Source of the DNA: Sistotremastrum niveocremeum HHB9708
Taxonomy: Eukaryota > Basidiomycota > Agaricomycetes > Sistotremastrales > Sistotremastraceae
Assembly (NCBI GenBank): GCA_001630475.1
Contig: KV419410.1
Location: 372,001-436,000 of the forward strand
DNA: 64,000 bases
Direction of reading: 5' to 3'
Notes under the pieces: model-generated
The model's database searches: none
What the model was told of the DNA's origin: nothing
The model's input: only the letters and a program-made list of their open reading frames with translations
Position numbers and translations under genes: made by a program
In this document: positions 10,901 through 21,282 of the stretch, in pieces
Layout: every line of letters starts with the position of its first letter
How positions within the stretch are numbered: the stretch's first letter is position 1

Positions 10901-10998
10901 CGGCCGCCGGAATCGACTTAAAAACTGTTCTTGCGACGGGTTCGGATGAAGACTTGGCAGACAGAATCAGTAGGGCGGGGAAATGGATTTTTGTTTAG
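7928..10998 (+). CDS. Cystathionine beta-lyase - mevalonate kinase fusion
   Basis: Eight exons (7928-8665, 8715-9416, 9467-9783, 9836-10141, 10194-10284, 10340-10453, 10511-10667, 10721-10998) join without a stop into 900 codons. Residues 1 to about 440 are a full PLP-dependent cystathionine beta-lyase, cleaving cystathionine to homocysteine: YDYSRSGNPTRTHLE, SSGMAALDV, and SATKYLSGHHDLMAG with the PLP lysine. From about residue 459 comes a full mevalonate kinase of the GHMP family: APGKVILFGEHAVVHG, PLGAGLGSSAS, GNPSGVDN and KLTGAGGGGCAV. The junction lies inside exon 2, and no Met occurs between the lyase end and the kinase ATP loop, so the kinase has no start of its own. The linker is about 20-40 polar residues. 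The strong Kozak ATG at 7940 is an alternative start. A terpene synthase gene follows, convergent. Confidence 0.92.
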
Positions 10999-11352
10999 AG
11001 TAGTTGTTCTCAGTGTCGCTCGTCTTGAAATGTTACATGCAATCCCTTGCTTTGATGTCTTTGAAAACCCGGCTATCATCAAAAGAATCAACAAGTTATT
11101 ATTAGAAAAGGACAAACTAGCTAATGATTAGGCCGAAAGCAGAACTATAAGAAAAAGTACTAGAGCTATTGGGCTATATAAACGCCCTAAGACACCGAGG
11201 TGCTACAAGAACACATTAGGCATGTACTACTAGTATGTAGTGCGTATGAACAGAGACTATAAACAGTGATAGCAAAGAAGCGAAAGCGAGAAAAGCGAGG
11301 ACAGAGCAAATAATAAGAAAAGGAAGGGAACCTGATAGATAGTGTCTACGAG
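10999..11352. other. Intergenic between convergent fusion gene and terpene synthase
   Basis: AT-rich sequence between two converging stop codons, presumably both 3' UTRs. I see no ORF or repeat of note. Confidence 0.5.
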
Positions 11353-12515
11353 TTAGACTCGTCGAGGAAGCAGGGCGACAGATCTGTGCTCCCTTATCTC
11401 GGGGCCACGTGTGCCGAAGTATCTCTCACTTTCGAAGCTCCATTCCACGTTGGCGGTAACCCAGTTGCCGACACCCCAAATGTAATCTTTTAATTCCGAG
11501 TCAATTTTCGGTGACCAAGAGGGTAAATCATGAAACCCGGCTAAGAAGGTGTCCCGCAGTCCGTAATAGCGTCGGCCGACGTAATCCATAGCCTCCTGAA
11601 CGTCGAGGTTCTGCTCTTGCATAGCGACGGCGACGAGATTATGGGCGTCGTCTCCTCGAGACTGCTCGACATTATAGGAATATATGTCCTGAAGAAATAT
11701 TAGATGTAAGCAAACGAAGGATAAGGAATGAACATACGTTGGCCAAGATGATCATGTCAGTGGCGAGCTCGACCAGCGCGAGAACCTTGGGATGGTAGAC
11801 CACGTGATCAGGAAGGTCTTTGTCCATCTGAAGGATGTCGAAGGAGGGGAGGACTCCAATGGTGTGGCGACGCAAGATGAGGTAGTCTTCGATGCTACGG
11901 ATGTGGTTCGAGTCGCGATCGGCTGCTTGTTGGACAACGGAGTCAACGTAATTTTGGAAGTGATCGACGAAGCGGTGGGCGGCGGAGCGAGAGGAAGAGA
12001 GGAGGGCCCTGGACCAGAAACTGACAACCGGATAATAGATGAGGAAAGGTCTGAGACAATCTCGGAAGGTCAGGGCTCACCTTTGATACACTTCTCCGAG
12101 TACACTATCGCCCTCAGGTCGTGGGTCATATGGGTTGCTGCTCACATAGTAAGCGAGGAAATGGCGAGAAAGACCGTATTACATACTGGATTGCGTCCAT
12201 GATGATATCGGCTCCCTTTTGCACATCGGATGCGCATTGTTCGTCACTAATATCGTCGAACACGAAGAAAGCATTCATGAGGTCGCAGCCGGTGCGCAGA
12301 ATTTCTGGGCTGGCATTGGGGTAGGCGAGTGATGCGATGAGACCGAATTTGCACTTTCTGAAGATAGCGAGATATTTAGCGTCGAATGGGTCGAAGGTTT
12401 CGACCCAGTCTGCGCTCTCGGTGGCGACCTCTTCATAGTGAGGATTGATGGTGCGCTGCATGGGCCAGCCTGCGAGGAGATCAGGGAGTTGGACGGTGGT
12501 GGTGGTGGTGGACAT
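11353..12515 (-). CDS. Sesquiterpene synthase (class I terpene cyclase)
   Basis: Cyclises farnesyl diphosphate. Four exons (12515-12187, 12137-12081, 12020-11738, 11688-11353) give exactly 335 codons including the stop, the usual size for fungal sesquiterpene synthases. The first metal site is FFVFDDISDE, an Asp-rich DDxxD-type motif. The second is NDIYSYNVE, a perfect NDxxSxxxE (NSE) motif formed across the last intron. The C-terminal stretch ERYFGTRG followed by LLP and the N-terminal INPHYEEV look like the basidiomycete clade that includes protoilludene synthases; that clade placement is an inference from memory and the product is unknown. Its neighbour supplies mevalonate kinase, and a P450 and a reductase-like gene lie 4-8 kb away. 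The 5' leader contains a 14-bp tandem repeat. Confidence 0.92.
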
Positions 12516-12536
12516 AGCGAGAGAGGGTTGTGGAAT

Positions 12537-12572
12537 GTGGTGGGTGGTGAGTGGTGGGTGGTGAGTGGTGAG
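12537..12572. repeat. Tandem 14-mer repeat in terpene synthase 5' leader
   Basis: The unit GTGGTGGGTGGTGA is present twice head to tail (12537-12550 and 12551-12564) and then partly a third time. On the coding strand of the terpene synthase this is a CACC/CTC-rich pyrimidine tract just upstream of the ATG at 12515. Confidence 0.8.
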
Positions 12573-14499
12573 GAACGACCTCTCGTGGTCCGCCTTTTAA
12601 AGACGGGACGCTTCGATTGACAGGGATAAATGAGCAAATAACCTTGAAAATGAGCCTCGTTCCATTCGGCTTAGCCGGGTGCCAAAATTTTACGTTCTGT
12701 CGAGGGTGACGACCGCCTCGGCGTAAGCTTCATGGCCTCCCATTGGGTTCGCAGATCCTAAACAGGAACAGGCGTATAGGAACGCAAGTAATTCCAGCGA
12801 GCGCCCAGGAAGCGAGCATGAGGCTCCGTTCTGAGCTAGATCTCGGGAGTGGACGGCAATTGAATAAAAGATCGTAACAGACGAAGGGAGGGCGCAGTGG
12901 CGGAATATTTAGAGCTCTGACAGAAAGTTCCTAGAGAAGGGCAAGCGCTCCGGGCAGAATATCCAGGGCACGTGTCGGATCCGGAAATTGAGACTTAAAC
13001 CCACGCGTTTCTGCTACGCGCTGAAATTTTCTCGCTGACGCCTACAAAAGTAAAAGACGTTCCGAGAAGCTTTTGAGCATGGAAACGGCTAGGTTTCGGT
13101 CGGCATCCCGCGGATGGGAAAGGAAAGCCGAAGGCTCGGATATAATTCATCTGGTGATTATTGAGTCATTCGTTGACTTTACGTAGAGAACGTATGAGTA
13201 GTGTCTGCCCATTGCACCCACATGGGCTAGCATGTTGGAATCAAAGGACGAATTGATTAGTCCATGAATTCTCGAGCTTTTGGAAATGAAGTACGATACC
13301 TGTAGCAAAACCTGACCGAGCTACCCAGCGCGCCTCGGACAAAGCTCTTCTGCGTCACCACCGAATCCTGTGCGATTACAAGGCTTGCTTGAGATCTAAA
13401 ACAGGATTGACAGGCCGCTGGCACCGACTGGGGCCTGAAACTCTGCAGGAGATCTGGGCTCAGATCTCCCGACTGACATCCGGCGAAAAAGACGGGTGGG
13501 CTTGAATGACGCAGCTTCCCAGAATGGCATATCTTATCAAGGAAGGAGGTAACCCAAAATTTTGACCACAGTTTTATCCGAGGATGTTTGCGCAGCTGGG
13601 CATCATGCGTGCCGGATATCGCACATCTGCATATTGAATGTGGTCCTCCGCCGTGATGCCCAGGTCGACCTGAGATGCCAGGTGTGCTGTTCAACTCAGG
13701 GTCGCAAAGTAAATCTGAAAAGTTGCGACCCTTGACACGAGGAAAACTGGTCGATTGCACACCCTAAATCAACGCATGGCAGGAGTCGGCCTGATGAAAA
13801 TGAGATGGTGCAAAATCTTGATCGATAAGCGCGGATCCCCGGTGTTTCCTGATAAGGTTGAGCCAGGAAACAGACTTTAGGAGACTGTAAGACGTGAATC
13901 GCTAGAGCCGTGATCGTCGTCACACCTGATGGGGAAATTGACCACGAAGACGACGTTGGAGGCAATTGTGCTACTGCCGTTGTTTCCGGAAGGAGCTCAT
14001 AAGCCGTCCGACGGTTTGAGATATAGCAATCCACTTCCCGGACGCTTAGATCCCGATATGAAAGTGAGGTCGTCGTCTGGGTCTGCAGCGGACGCAGATC
14101 CGGCTCCAACGCGGCTCGCCAATGATGTGCCGCCGATCATGCATGCTGCATTTTGAGGACAAGACCCATTTCCAAGAAAAAGGGTAGCTTCGCACAGAGA
14201 TTTTCATCTCATCGTACGATTTATGAGGGCATGCGATGGGTGCACTGGCTGCCAACCTCTCCAAATTAGGTGGATGACCTGCAACCTAGAATAATAGCCA
14301 AGGGATAATCACTAGACTCGTTGAACATAGCAAATGGATGTTCATCCAAAAATAGCGTATGATACAACACAAGTGATCCTAGGTCTCAGCAGCGAGCGCT
14401 ATCCACAGTGTCTTGTAATCCCAGACGACGTCAGAGCGAATCAGCGCACAGCGCTCAACGAGCGTGGTGGTGACGAGTAGCATGCCAGCTGGTCACGTG
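12573..14499. other. Gene-poor 1.9 kb between terpene synthase and ThuA gene
   Basis: No family could be recognised on either strand. Open frames exist on the minus strand at 13257-13760 and 13696-14109, but their translations lack domain-like features or a supported exon chain. I saw no terminal inverted repeats, target duplication or tandem array. It may be the upstream regulatory region of the two divergent genes, or decayed sequence. Confidence 0.4.
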
Positions 14500-16170
14500 A
14501 TGGCTTTCATGGCCTGGCTCTCTCACCTGGTGGTGCTCGTCGTGCTCACCATTCTTCAAGCAAGAATGTCCTTCGAGCAGGGGAACAACCAACACACTGC
14601 TCGAATATTGATCTATTCTGCCACGAGAGACTTTCGACATGATTCTATCCCGACAGCCATAAATGCTTTGAAGCAGAAAGGTCCTAGCAATTCTCGTTCG
14701 TAGCCCAACCACGAAGCTGCAGACGCTCTTCTGAAACCATGTCTCTTTGGTACTCGTGAAACTACCTGAACTGCAGCCCCCATCATATTCGACAATACAG
14801 AAGACCAGAATTTCTTCACAACAGCCAACCTCAGTCAGTACGGTACGGAATCCCGAACGTCCCGCTCCACGTCGTACAAACGCTCTTGCTGTGCTTGTTA
14901 ATTAGATGCTATCCTTTTCTTGAGCACTACCGGCGAAGGCGAGTCCACAGTTCCGCCCGTTGAAGCTTTCGGATTGGTCTAACGAGCGCCTCGCACGTCA
15001 TCCCGACGTGAACAGTGCTTGACGCGTCCGGCAAGGCTGCTTTCCAAACCTATCTCAACCAAGGAGGCAACTTTGTCGGTATCCATAGCGCTTCGGACAC
15101 GCTTAGAAACACTACCTTTTACATGGAGGAGCTCGGTGAGTTTCATCCCTTTGACTAGTGGCACCGTATCCCTGACAGCCGTCTTAGGCGCTTGGTTTGA
15201 TTATCACCCCGCGCTCCAGAACGGGGTACGCCACTGCTACGACCTCCATCTCCGGACTCCGGACGCTCACTATATGACTCGTCGTTCGCAAATGTTTCAA
15301 TTCACAGACCGTAGTCGTATTGGACAATACACATCCGAGCACCAGTATGCTCCCCACTCGATGGCCCGTTCAAGACGAATTTTACAACTTCAAGAGCGAC
15401 CCACGGTCGGTCGGGGCCGTGGTTGTGCTTACGGTTGACGAGAGTACATACACAGGCGGGTGTCGGAGCTTCCGCCGTCGGCCGATCCGGGTATCTGATC
15501 TCTGGATCTGATGTTAGATGATGGCGTCCGAAAATTCGATCAGGGCACGCCCCACCCTATCGGTACGCAGCGAAAAGTCCCCGTAGAACGTTCCTTTCTG
15601 AAATGTTGATCTCACAGCTTGGTATCAAGAACGAGGCGCAGGGTCGCAAGAAACCGAGACAGCTGGACGCAGTTGGTACACAAGTCTAGGTCATTTGAAC
15701 CAAACTTGGGAGGTCTTGTTCTTTCTCGATGTTTTGAAGTAAAGAGTTGTTTGTTGACATGCACACGCGCCTTGCTTCATTTAGGATGATCTTTATCTGC
15801 AACACGTGATGGGTGGTATTTCCTGGACGTTGGCCGGCAACACGACTAAAGCCTTCTCGTCGAATGCCACAGTCGGCAACGCAAATAGTTTAGACGGGAA
15901 TAATCCGAGCTCGACTATCACGAGTATTAGCACGAGCAAGAGCACGAGCACGAGCGTCGAAAGCACCGTTCCACCTTCGTCGAGTTCCGGAAGCACCTCG
16001 TAAGCTTTACGTCGCGTCTGAAACGCGGTATTCTGTCTGACTTTTCTACCATTTCATCTAAATTCAGCGCCGCCCCAGCCCCGTCGTCGGACACGGCACG
16101 ACATCAAACTGCGTCTGGCACGCTGTTATTATCATTGTGTGTCGCGCTTCTCGCATTGATGTATTTGTGA
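14500..16170 (+). CDS. Secreted ThuA-domain protein with Ser/Thr-rich stalk and GPI-like tail
   Basis: The translation starts with a hydrophobic signal peptide (AFMAWLSHLVVLVVLTILQA) and continues HTARILIYSATRDFRHDSIP, the typical opening of ThuA (trehalose-utilisation-like, class I glutamine amidotransferase fold) proteins. Later exons give FLSTTGEGE, ASGKAAFQTYLNQGGNFVGI, HSASDTL, GAWFDYHP, VVLDNTHPST, VQDEFYNF and QHVMGGISWTLAG, all ThuA-like. A stalk of about 60 residues rich in Ser/Thr (STSKSTSTSVEST) leads to a final hydrophobic segment LLLSLCVALLALMYL, as in GPI-anchored proteins. At least six short introns shift the frame between 14690 and 16070. The exact start among ATGs at 14464, 14482 and 14500 is uncertain; 14500 gives the neatest signal peptide. 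The substrate is unknown; fungal members are thought to act on sugars or cell-wall material. Confidence 0.75.
15921..15960 (+). repeat. Short CACGAG simple repeat in the stalk
   Basis: A run of AGCACGAGCA-like units codes for the STSKSTSTS part of the Ser/Thr-rich stalk. Such tracts often vary in length between alleles; that is not testable here. Confidence 0.55.
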
Positions 16171-16304
16171 CCTTTGAGGAACTTTCGACCGGACAATTGG
16201 ACAGCAGAACACTAAATCGTGTATGTTGCGATTACTACATTGTAGCGATTATTTTTGTTACACAAGAAGACATTTTTAATTACTGGAGCAAGCCGAGAGG
16301 CACA

Positions 16305-17643
16305 TTAGTCCTGTTTTGCGGGCTCTTCCCAAATCAATCGCTCCAGTCTTTCGTTGTCTCCTCTCCAAGAATGGTAGAGTTTGAGAGCTGGTGTGACGAA
16401 TGGGACAAACATAGCAACGCGCGCCTGGTACGCGCTGTATTCGATCGGGTATTTGCTGAGGGAAATAGACTCGCTAAAACGAGTCGACGCCCAGAACAAC
16501 ATGCATAAAGTGAGAGAAGGCACCAACGCCCAAAGAGGCGTCACGACATCGGGAGACAATGGATCAAGCTTATTGGAGGCTAGAACAGGGAACAAGGATT
16601 GGATGATCTAGGAAACTAAGTCAGCGGGTTGCATAACGTGGTAGGAGAATGCCCAACCCAAAATGTTTGCTCGCACGCGAAATTCGGGTGACGGGACCAT
16701 GCCCACAATCCGCGATTCGCAAAGCCTCTTTTTCTATCATGTTCGGTCCATTGAATGTTGGCACCTGGCCATTGCGTTCCACTGAGTTCCCCAGAACTCT
16801 TGAAATCATGGAAAGACCATTGTTGGTTGTCAGCGGTGAATTCAAGCGCCAAGGTGACGATCCCAAGAGAAAACAATATGTAGTCGGGTGTCGAAAGCGG
16901 TCCGTTTTCTTCGACTAGAACGCGATAGGTCGGGAGACCGAGCATGAACAAGATAATATTCTGGATGATCACTGGAGAAAGAGAGGATGACGTCATGGGA
17001 CGAACAGGGGGAAGATCGAAAAACCGACCTATGAAGGAAAGGTTGATGATTTGGAATAGCCATGCAGGCACTTTACGTCGCAGGATGGCCCAGCGGTAGT
17101 CTTCCTCTGACCTAAGAGAGGTTCTAGCACAATTCGGCCATTTCGGGGAGCGGCAAAACCCACAATGAAAAGAGGCCACGACGCCAGGTGTTGTAGCTCA
17201 GACTGGTAACACACGACAGACGTTAGAATTCTAGATAGGGATGCCGACAAGCGAATGAGCTACCGGAACATCCAAAGAGACTGAGGTGGGACGATATTAG
17301 GTGAAACAAGGTCGCGCTAGAGGTCTCGAGACTCACCTGAAGGAGAAACATCATTGCCGCTCTGGAGCTCACGCCATGAACTCGATAGAGAAAAGGAGCA
17401 GAGTCCAAGGTCGGGTAGAACGTAAACCAAGATGTGTAAATTAAGGGTCTGGGTTCATGGGATGAGGTGCAGGCTAGGCGACGAGAGAGGAGAAACGAAC
17501 AAGAAAGTCCACACTCTGTCTACTTGGGAGACGTTGCCGGTGGCCAAGGAGGCGATCCACGTCCAGGCCATGTTGAATAGGCAGAAATAGACAGGGGCGC
17601 GCAAAGGCGGGTCTAGACTAAGACGGAGAGGCGGGGACGACAT
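16305..17643 (-). CDS. DUF1295 / steroid 5-alpha-reductase-like membrane protein
   Basis: Multi-pass membrane protein of the DUF1295 family, related to 3-oxo-5-alpha-steroid 4-dehydrogenase C-terminal domains. The signature is visible as NRGLWAWSRHPNFACEQ near 16690, the conserved Trp-Ser-Arg-His-Pro-Asn cofactor region, preceded by LKEEDYRWAILRRKVP-like sequence and several hydrophobic helices. The ATG at 17641-17643 opens MSSPPLRLSLDPPLRAPVYF and an early transmembrane segment. The last exon ends WEEPAKQD at 16305. There are about five short introns. Enzymes of this type reduce C=C bonds in sterols or other isoprenoids, which would suit a terpenoid locus, but the true substrate is unknown. 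The gene is divergent from the P450 gene. Confidence 0.8.
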
Positions 17644-18465
17644 TGCGACTGACGGTCTTGGGAGCGAGAGCGCAAGGCACGACTTGGTGGTGACGAAATC
17701 GTCGGAATCGGCTCGGCTGACACGCGCTCTGTGACAGTCCGTGACAACCGCGTGACGGCAGACACAAGATCTCGATCTAACAAAAAATTAAGCGAGCTAC
17801 GCGACCCTGAACAGCAGGCACATCCACGCAGCGATCTGAATCTGCGAGATCTTGCTGGTCAAAAATGAGGCAGCAATATTGCCAGAACGGGATGAAAGAG
17901 AGAGGGTGCGTCGCATGCAGTGGCCCCCAAAATCTGAGCACGCTGCGACGAGTGGAAGATCTGGACTAGCTCATGATGCACGATCAACGAAGAAGGAAGG
18001 CCTGCTCTTCGTTGACAACATCGAATCTATGTCAGCCGGCTCCCGCAGAAGCAGATGTGCCAGATACATGAGTCAGCTTTTCGGGCAAATTTCTAGCACG
18101 CAAGGAACACGCAGGGCGGCCTGCCCCCCACATCCGGCTAAGGACGTAATTGGCGTGGACTATCGGCCGACAAGCGAAGGGAATGACGAGGCCTGCATGT
18201 CGTCTCACTCGTCCTCCCAAACACTTGCCAGCTGAGCCACTGTACGGCCAAGGCAGAGCATTACCAGAGACAGCACGGCGACTCCCGGAGATGCCAAATT
18301 CGAATTGAGTTTCCCGTTTGAACGCAGAAAAGAAGTTCCGTCGATCAATGCGCGTCTATTCCAAGCATTTCTACAGCGTTCCCACGGCCACCTTGGACCA
18401 CCTTTTGACGCTATGGGCCTGTACTAATCCCTTCCACCCCGGCCCACGCTCTCTTCCCCACCACC
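17644..18465. promoter_or_regulatory. Divergent intergenic region, reductase-like gene / P450
   Basis: This 822-bp gap separates the start codons of two divergent genes. An open frame at 17852-18235 has no recognisable product and is probably chance. A shared promoter would co-regulate the two possible tailoring enzymes; that is inference only. Confidence 0.35.
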
Positions 18466-20802
18466 ATGTTCACCCTCCTTCTCTTCGCTCTCGCTGGCCT
18501 TGTCCTCACTCTCTCAACCTCTGTTTTCTTTTACTATCAAAAATCCAACTCGCTTGCCAACATCCGCGGTCCTTTGTCCACCTCATGGCTATACGGTAGC
18601 CCTAGATCCGCTTTTCATTTCCAATCTTCTTGTCTTATCTTAAAATCAGGCAACATGCGCGAGTTCTCTCTAGGAGAATATGGCGTCCGTGCTTTCCAGT
18701 GGCAAAAGCTCTATGGCTCTGTCTATAAACTCATGAATTGCTTTGGCGTCAGTCTCATTTATTCCTTATCGCGATCTTATGAGCTCATTCCCCACTTCAG
18801 GAACGTCGCTTGGTGGTCGCGGACCAGAAAGCTCTTCAGTTTGTCTTGGGAAATCCTCAGCTTTTCCCTCGTGCACCCGAGCACAAAGAGCTCGCAAGGA
18901 TACTCATGGGACAAGGAATATTCTGGGCAGAAGGTTAGACACATGCCACAGGATTTACACTTCAAACGGACCTACATCGTTATCAAGGACCTGATCACAA
19001 GCGCCATCGAACGGTCATGCAACCTTCGTTCGCGGCAAGCCAACTAAGGGCCCTATTCCCTTGCTTCCAGGAGACGGCTCGCATGGTCCGTTCACATCGT
19101 CCCGCTCTGTCCCTGGCTAAATTCACCCCTATTAGCTGGCAAGTCAATTGCAAAACAAGTTCTCTACGAACGAGGAAAACGTCGTTGAAGATATTTGTCC
19201 ATGGCTTCATAAGGCTGCACTCGATATCATCGGCACAGGTTCTGTTCTGGTCGCCTCTATTCCTTTTTCGACAGTGCTAACTCAAAAACCTATTTCGTTA
19301 GCTGCTTTCGGACACCCTTTCAATTCCCTCCTTTCTGACGAGAACGCAGTGGCGCGCAGCTATCATAACTTATTGCATGTCTTCTCCTCTTGTTTTTCCA
19401 CTTCTGCTAACGAATGAGTGCAGAGCTGACTCCATGACTCGGGGCCCCCTTTCCATCGTCGTTGATGCCATTCTCCAATACATGCCCGTCACTCTTCTCC
19501 GATTATTCGACAAACTGCCCACCAAGGCAATGCGAAAACTACGAACGAACCGTGCCTTAACACTCGGACTCGCTAAAGACCTCGTCGAAAGAAAACTTGA
19601 AGTACTCAAGGGCGGCATGGAGTCGGAAAAAGATGTTCTTTCTCAAATTGGTAGGTTCTTAACTTCTTTTTGATCCGCATTCTTCCGTCATTGACGCCGA
19701 TGTGCCGTTCTGTCATTCAGTTCACGCAAATGTTTCTCAGGACCCTCAGACGAAGATGACCCCTGTGGAGGTTTACTCACAGGTGTCAACGATTATGTTA
19801 GCAGGGGAAGAAACCGTGGGTTCCTTTTGAATTCCTGATTGTGTCGTGCCGCTTGGACTTACTGAAGTTGTAGGTCGCAAACACTGCTATTTGGGCTCTT
19901 TATGAGCTTGCTCAGGATTCTGAGTTGCAGGATAAAGTAAGAGAGGAGATCAGAGAAACCTATGCCGCTGCCCATGCTCGTGGAGATACCGACCTTTGTG
20001 CTACCGATTTGGATAATATGCCCCTCACCACCGCCGTCATGAAGGTATATTACCTCTACATTTCTGGAGTCGCCGCTAATGCAGGGTGCACTAGGAAACG
20101 CTGAGATTCCATCCTGCACTTCCCATGTCCCTGCGGAAAGCAGCAGAAGATTCAATCGTGCCTCTTGCACAGAGTATCACAACCGTATCAGGGGAGGTCG
20201 TTAATGAAATCTTAATACCAGCCGATACGATAGTCATTGCCAATTCAGCAGGCTATAATCGGTACGATACTCTCTTTTCTTCCGTGGGATATCTGAGGTT
20301 GATTTGAGAACAGGTTGGAATCGGTATGGGGTCCTGATGCTCATTTGTTTAATATTTCGAGATGGGCAAAAGAGCGTAAAATATCGCACGATGCGACTTT
20401 GGGCATGTACGCTAACTTGTGAGTCCGAAATGTCTCTGAACGTGCAAGTCTTGAATATTATATGAAGAGCAACTTTCTTGAGCGGGCCTCGTGGTTGCAT
20501 AGGGTCAGTCCTTCCTCTCGCGATGACCATTTTATACGTTTCCTTATTCCTCTTTTCATAGCTACCGCTTCGCGTGCGTACCATTTGAGATCTAACCCGA
20601 ATGCAGAACGTCGAACTGAATAATATTTAGCTTAATCGAGTTCCAAATGTTCCTCATCGAACTCCTCAAAACGTTCCGTTTCTCGATACCACCCGGCATC
20701 CGAATCAAGCGTGAACTGGCGCTTGTCACCATTCCTGTGGTAGACGGCGACCCTACCCGATCTCAAAGGATGCCTTTGCAACTTTCTCTCGTTGAAGAGT
20801 AG
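18466..20802 (+). CDS. Cytochrome P450 monooxygenase
   Basis: Haem-thiolate monooxygenase anchored in the ER. The N-terminus MFTLLLFALAGLVLTLSTSV is a signal-anchor helix. The I-helix oxygen site reads IMLAGEETV (AGxxT-like with Glu before Thr), the K-helix ExxR is in KETLRFHP, and the haem-binding loop is FLSGPRGCIG, matching FxxGxRxCxG with its Cys ligand. The middle gives HRTVMQPSFAASQLRAL and NTAIWALYELAQD. About ten short introns interrupt the frame, so exon ends are approximate, but all core motifs are present in order and the gene looks functional. The stop at 20800-20802 follows QLSLVEE. P450s commonly oxidise terpene scaffolds, and the sesquiterpene synthase is 6 kb away. The CYP family cannot be assigned by eye. 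Confidence 0.9.
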
Positions 20803-21282
20803 AGCGGTGCATCTTTCGTTGTATTTCTTCTGCTCTCTTGGCTATCCACGCAACTTCGTTCATTATAATGCATTGTCGCAATTGTCTTCTAAAGTGAAAC
20901 TAACCTCTTTGTTTTCTTGGTAATCCTAAAGCGTAGATAAGCATTACTGTTTACCTAATCCAGTAAAAAGTAATGTGCTGGTCATGTCGAATATATCTTG
21001 TTGTTTTGATTGTTGGTAACTAGCCAACTCTAAAGACCATTTCATTGTTATATTTCTCGATTCGAAATTTATACAGAAGGGAAAACAAGAGCGGGTGAGA
21101 TCCACATATCATAGAAAGCGAGCGAACTGTGAGATAAAAGAGAGAAGTTGAGAATTTACTATGAGAGCCAAAACAGAGAAGGAATGTTGTAGTCAAAGAA
21201 AAGGAAAGGAAGATCAGCCGGGGTCCCCGCATGTAAACATGCTTATTTTCCTTGGATCTACAAAAGGAAGGTAACCGAGACT
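20803..21282. other. Intergenic between convergent P450 and Ras genes
   Basis: AT-rich sequence of 480 bp between two stop codons. I see no gene, tRNA or repeat; it is probably two 3' UTRs. Confidence 0.5.

Noticed and set aside
12275-12637. Minus-strand Pro/Ser-rich frame over the terpene synthase start
   Set aside because: It is a different frame of the first exon and its repeat-rich leader; the terpene synthase frame has the domain motifs.
13257-13760. 167-codon minus-strand open frame in the gene-poor stretch
   Set aside because: No domain, no neighbouring exons, and composition without coding character; kept only as a note in the gap entry.
17852-18235. 127-codon plus-strand frame in the reductase/P450 gap
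   Set aside because: No recognisable product or exon chain; Ser/Arg-rich chance frame.
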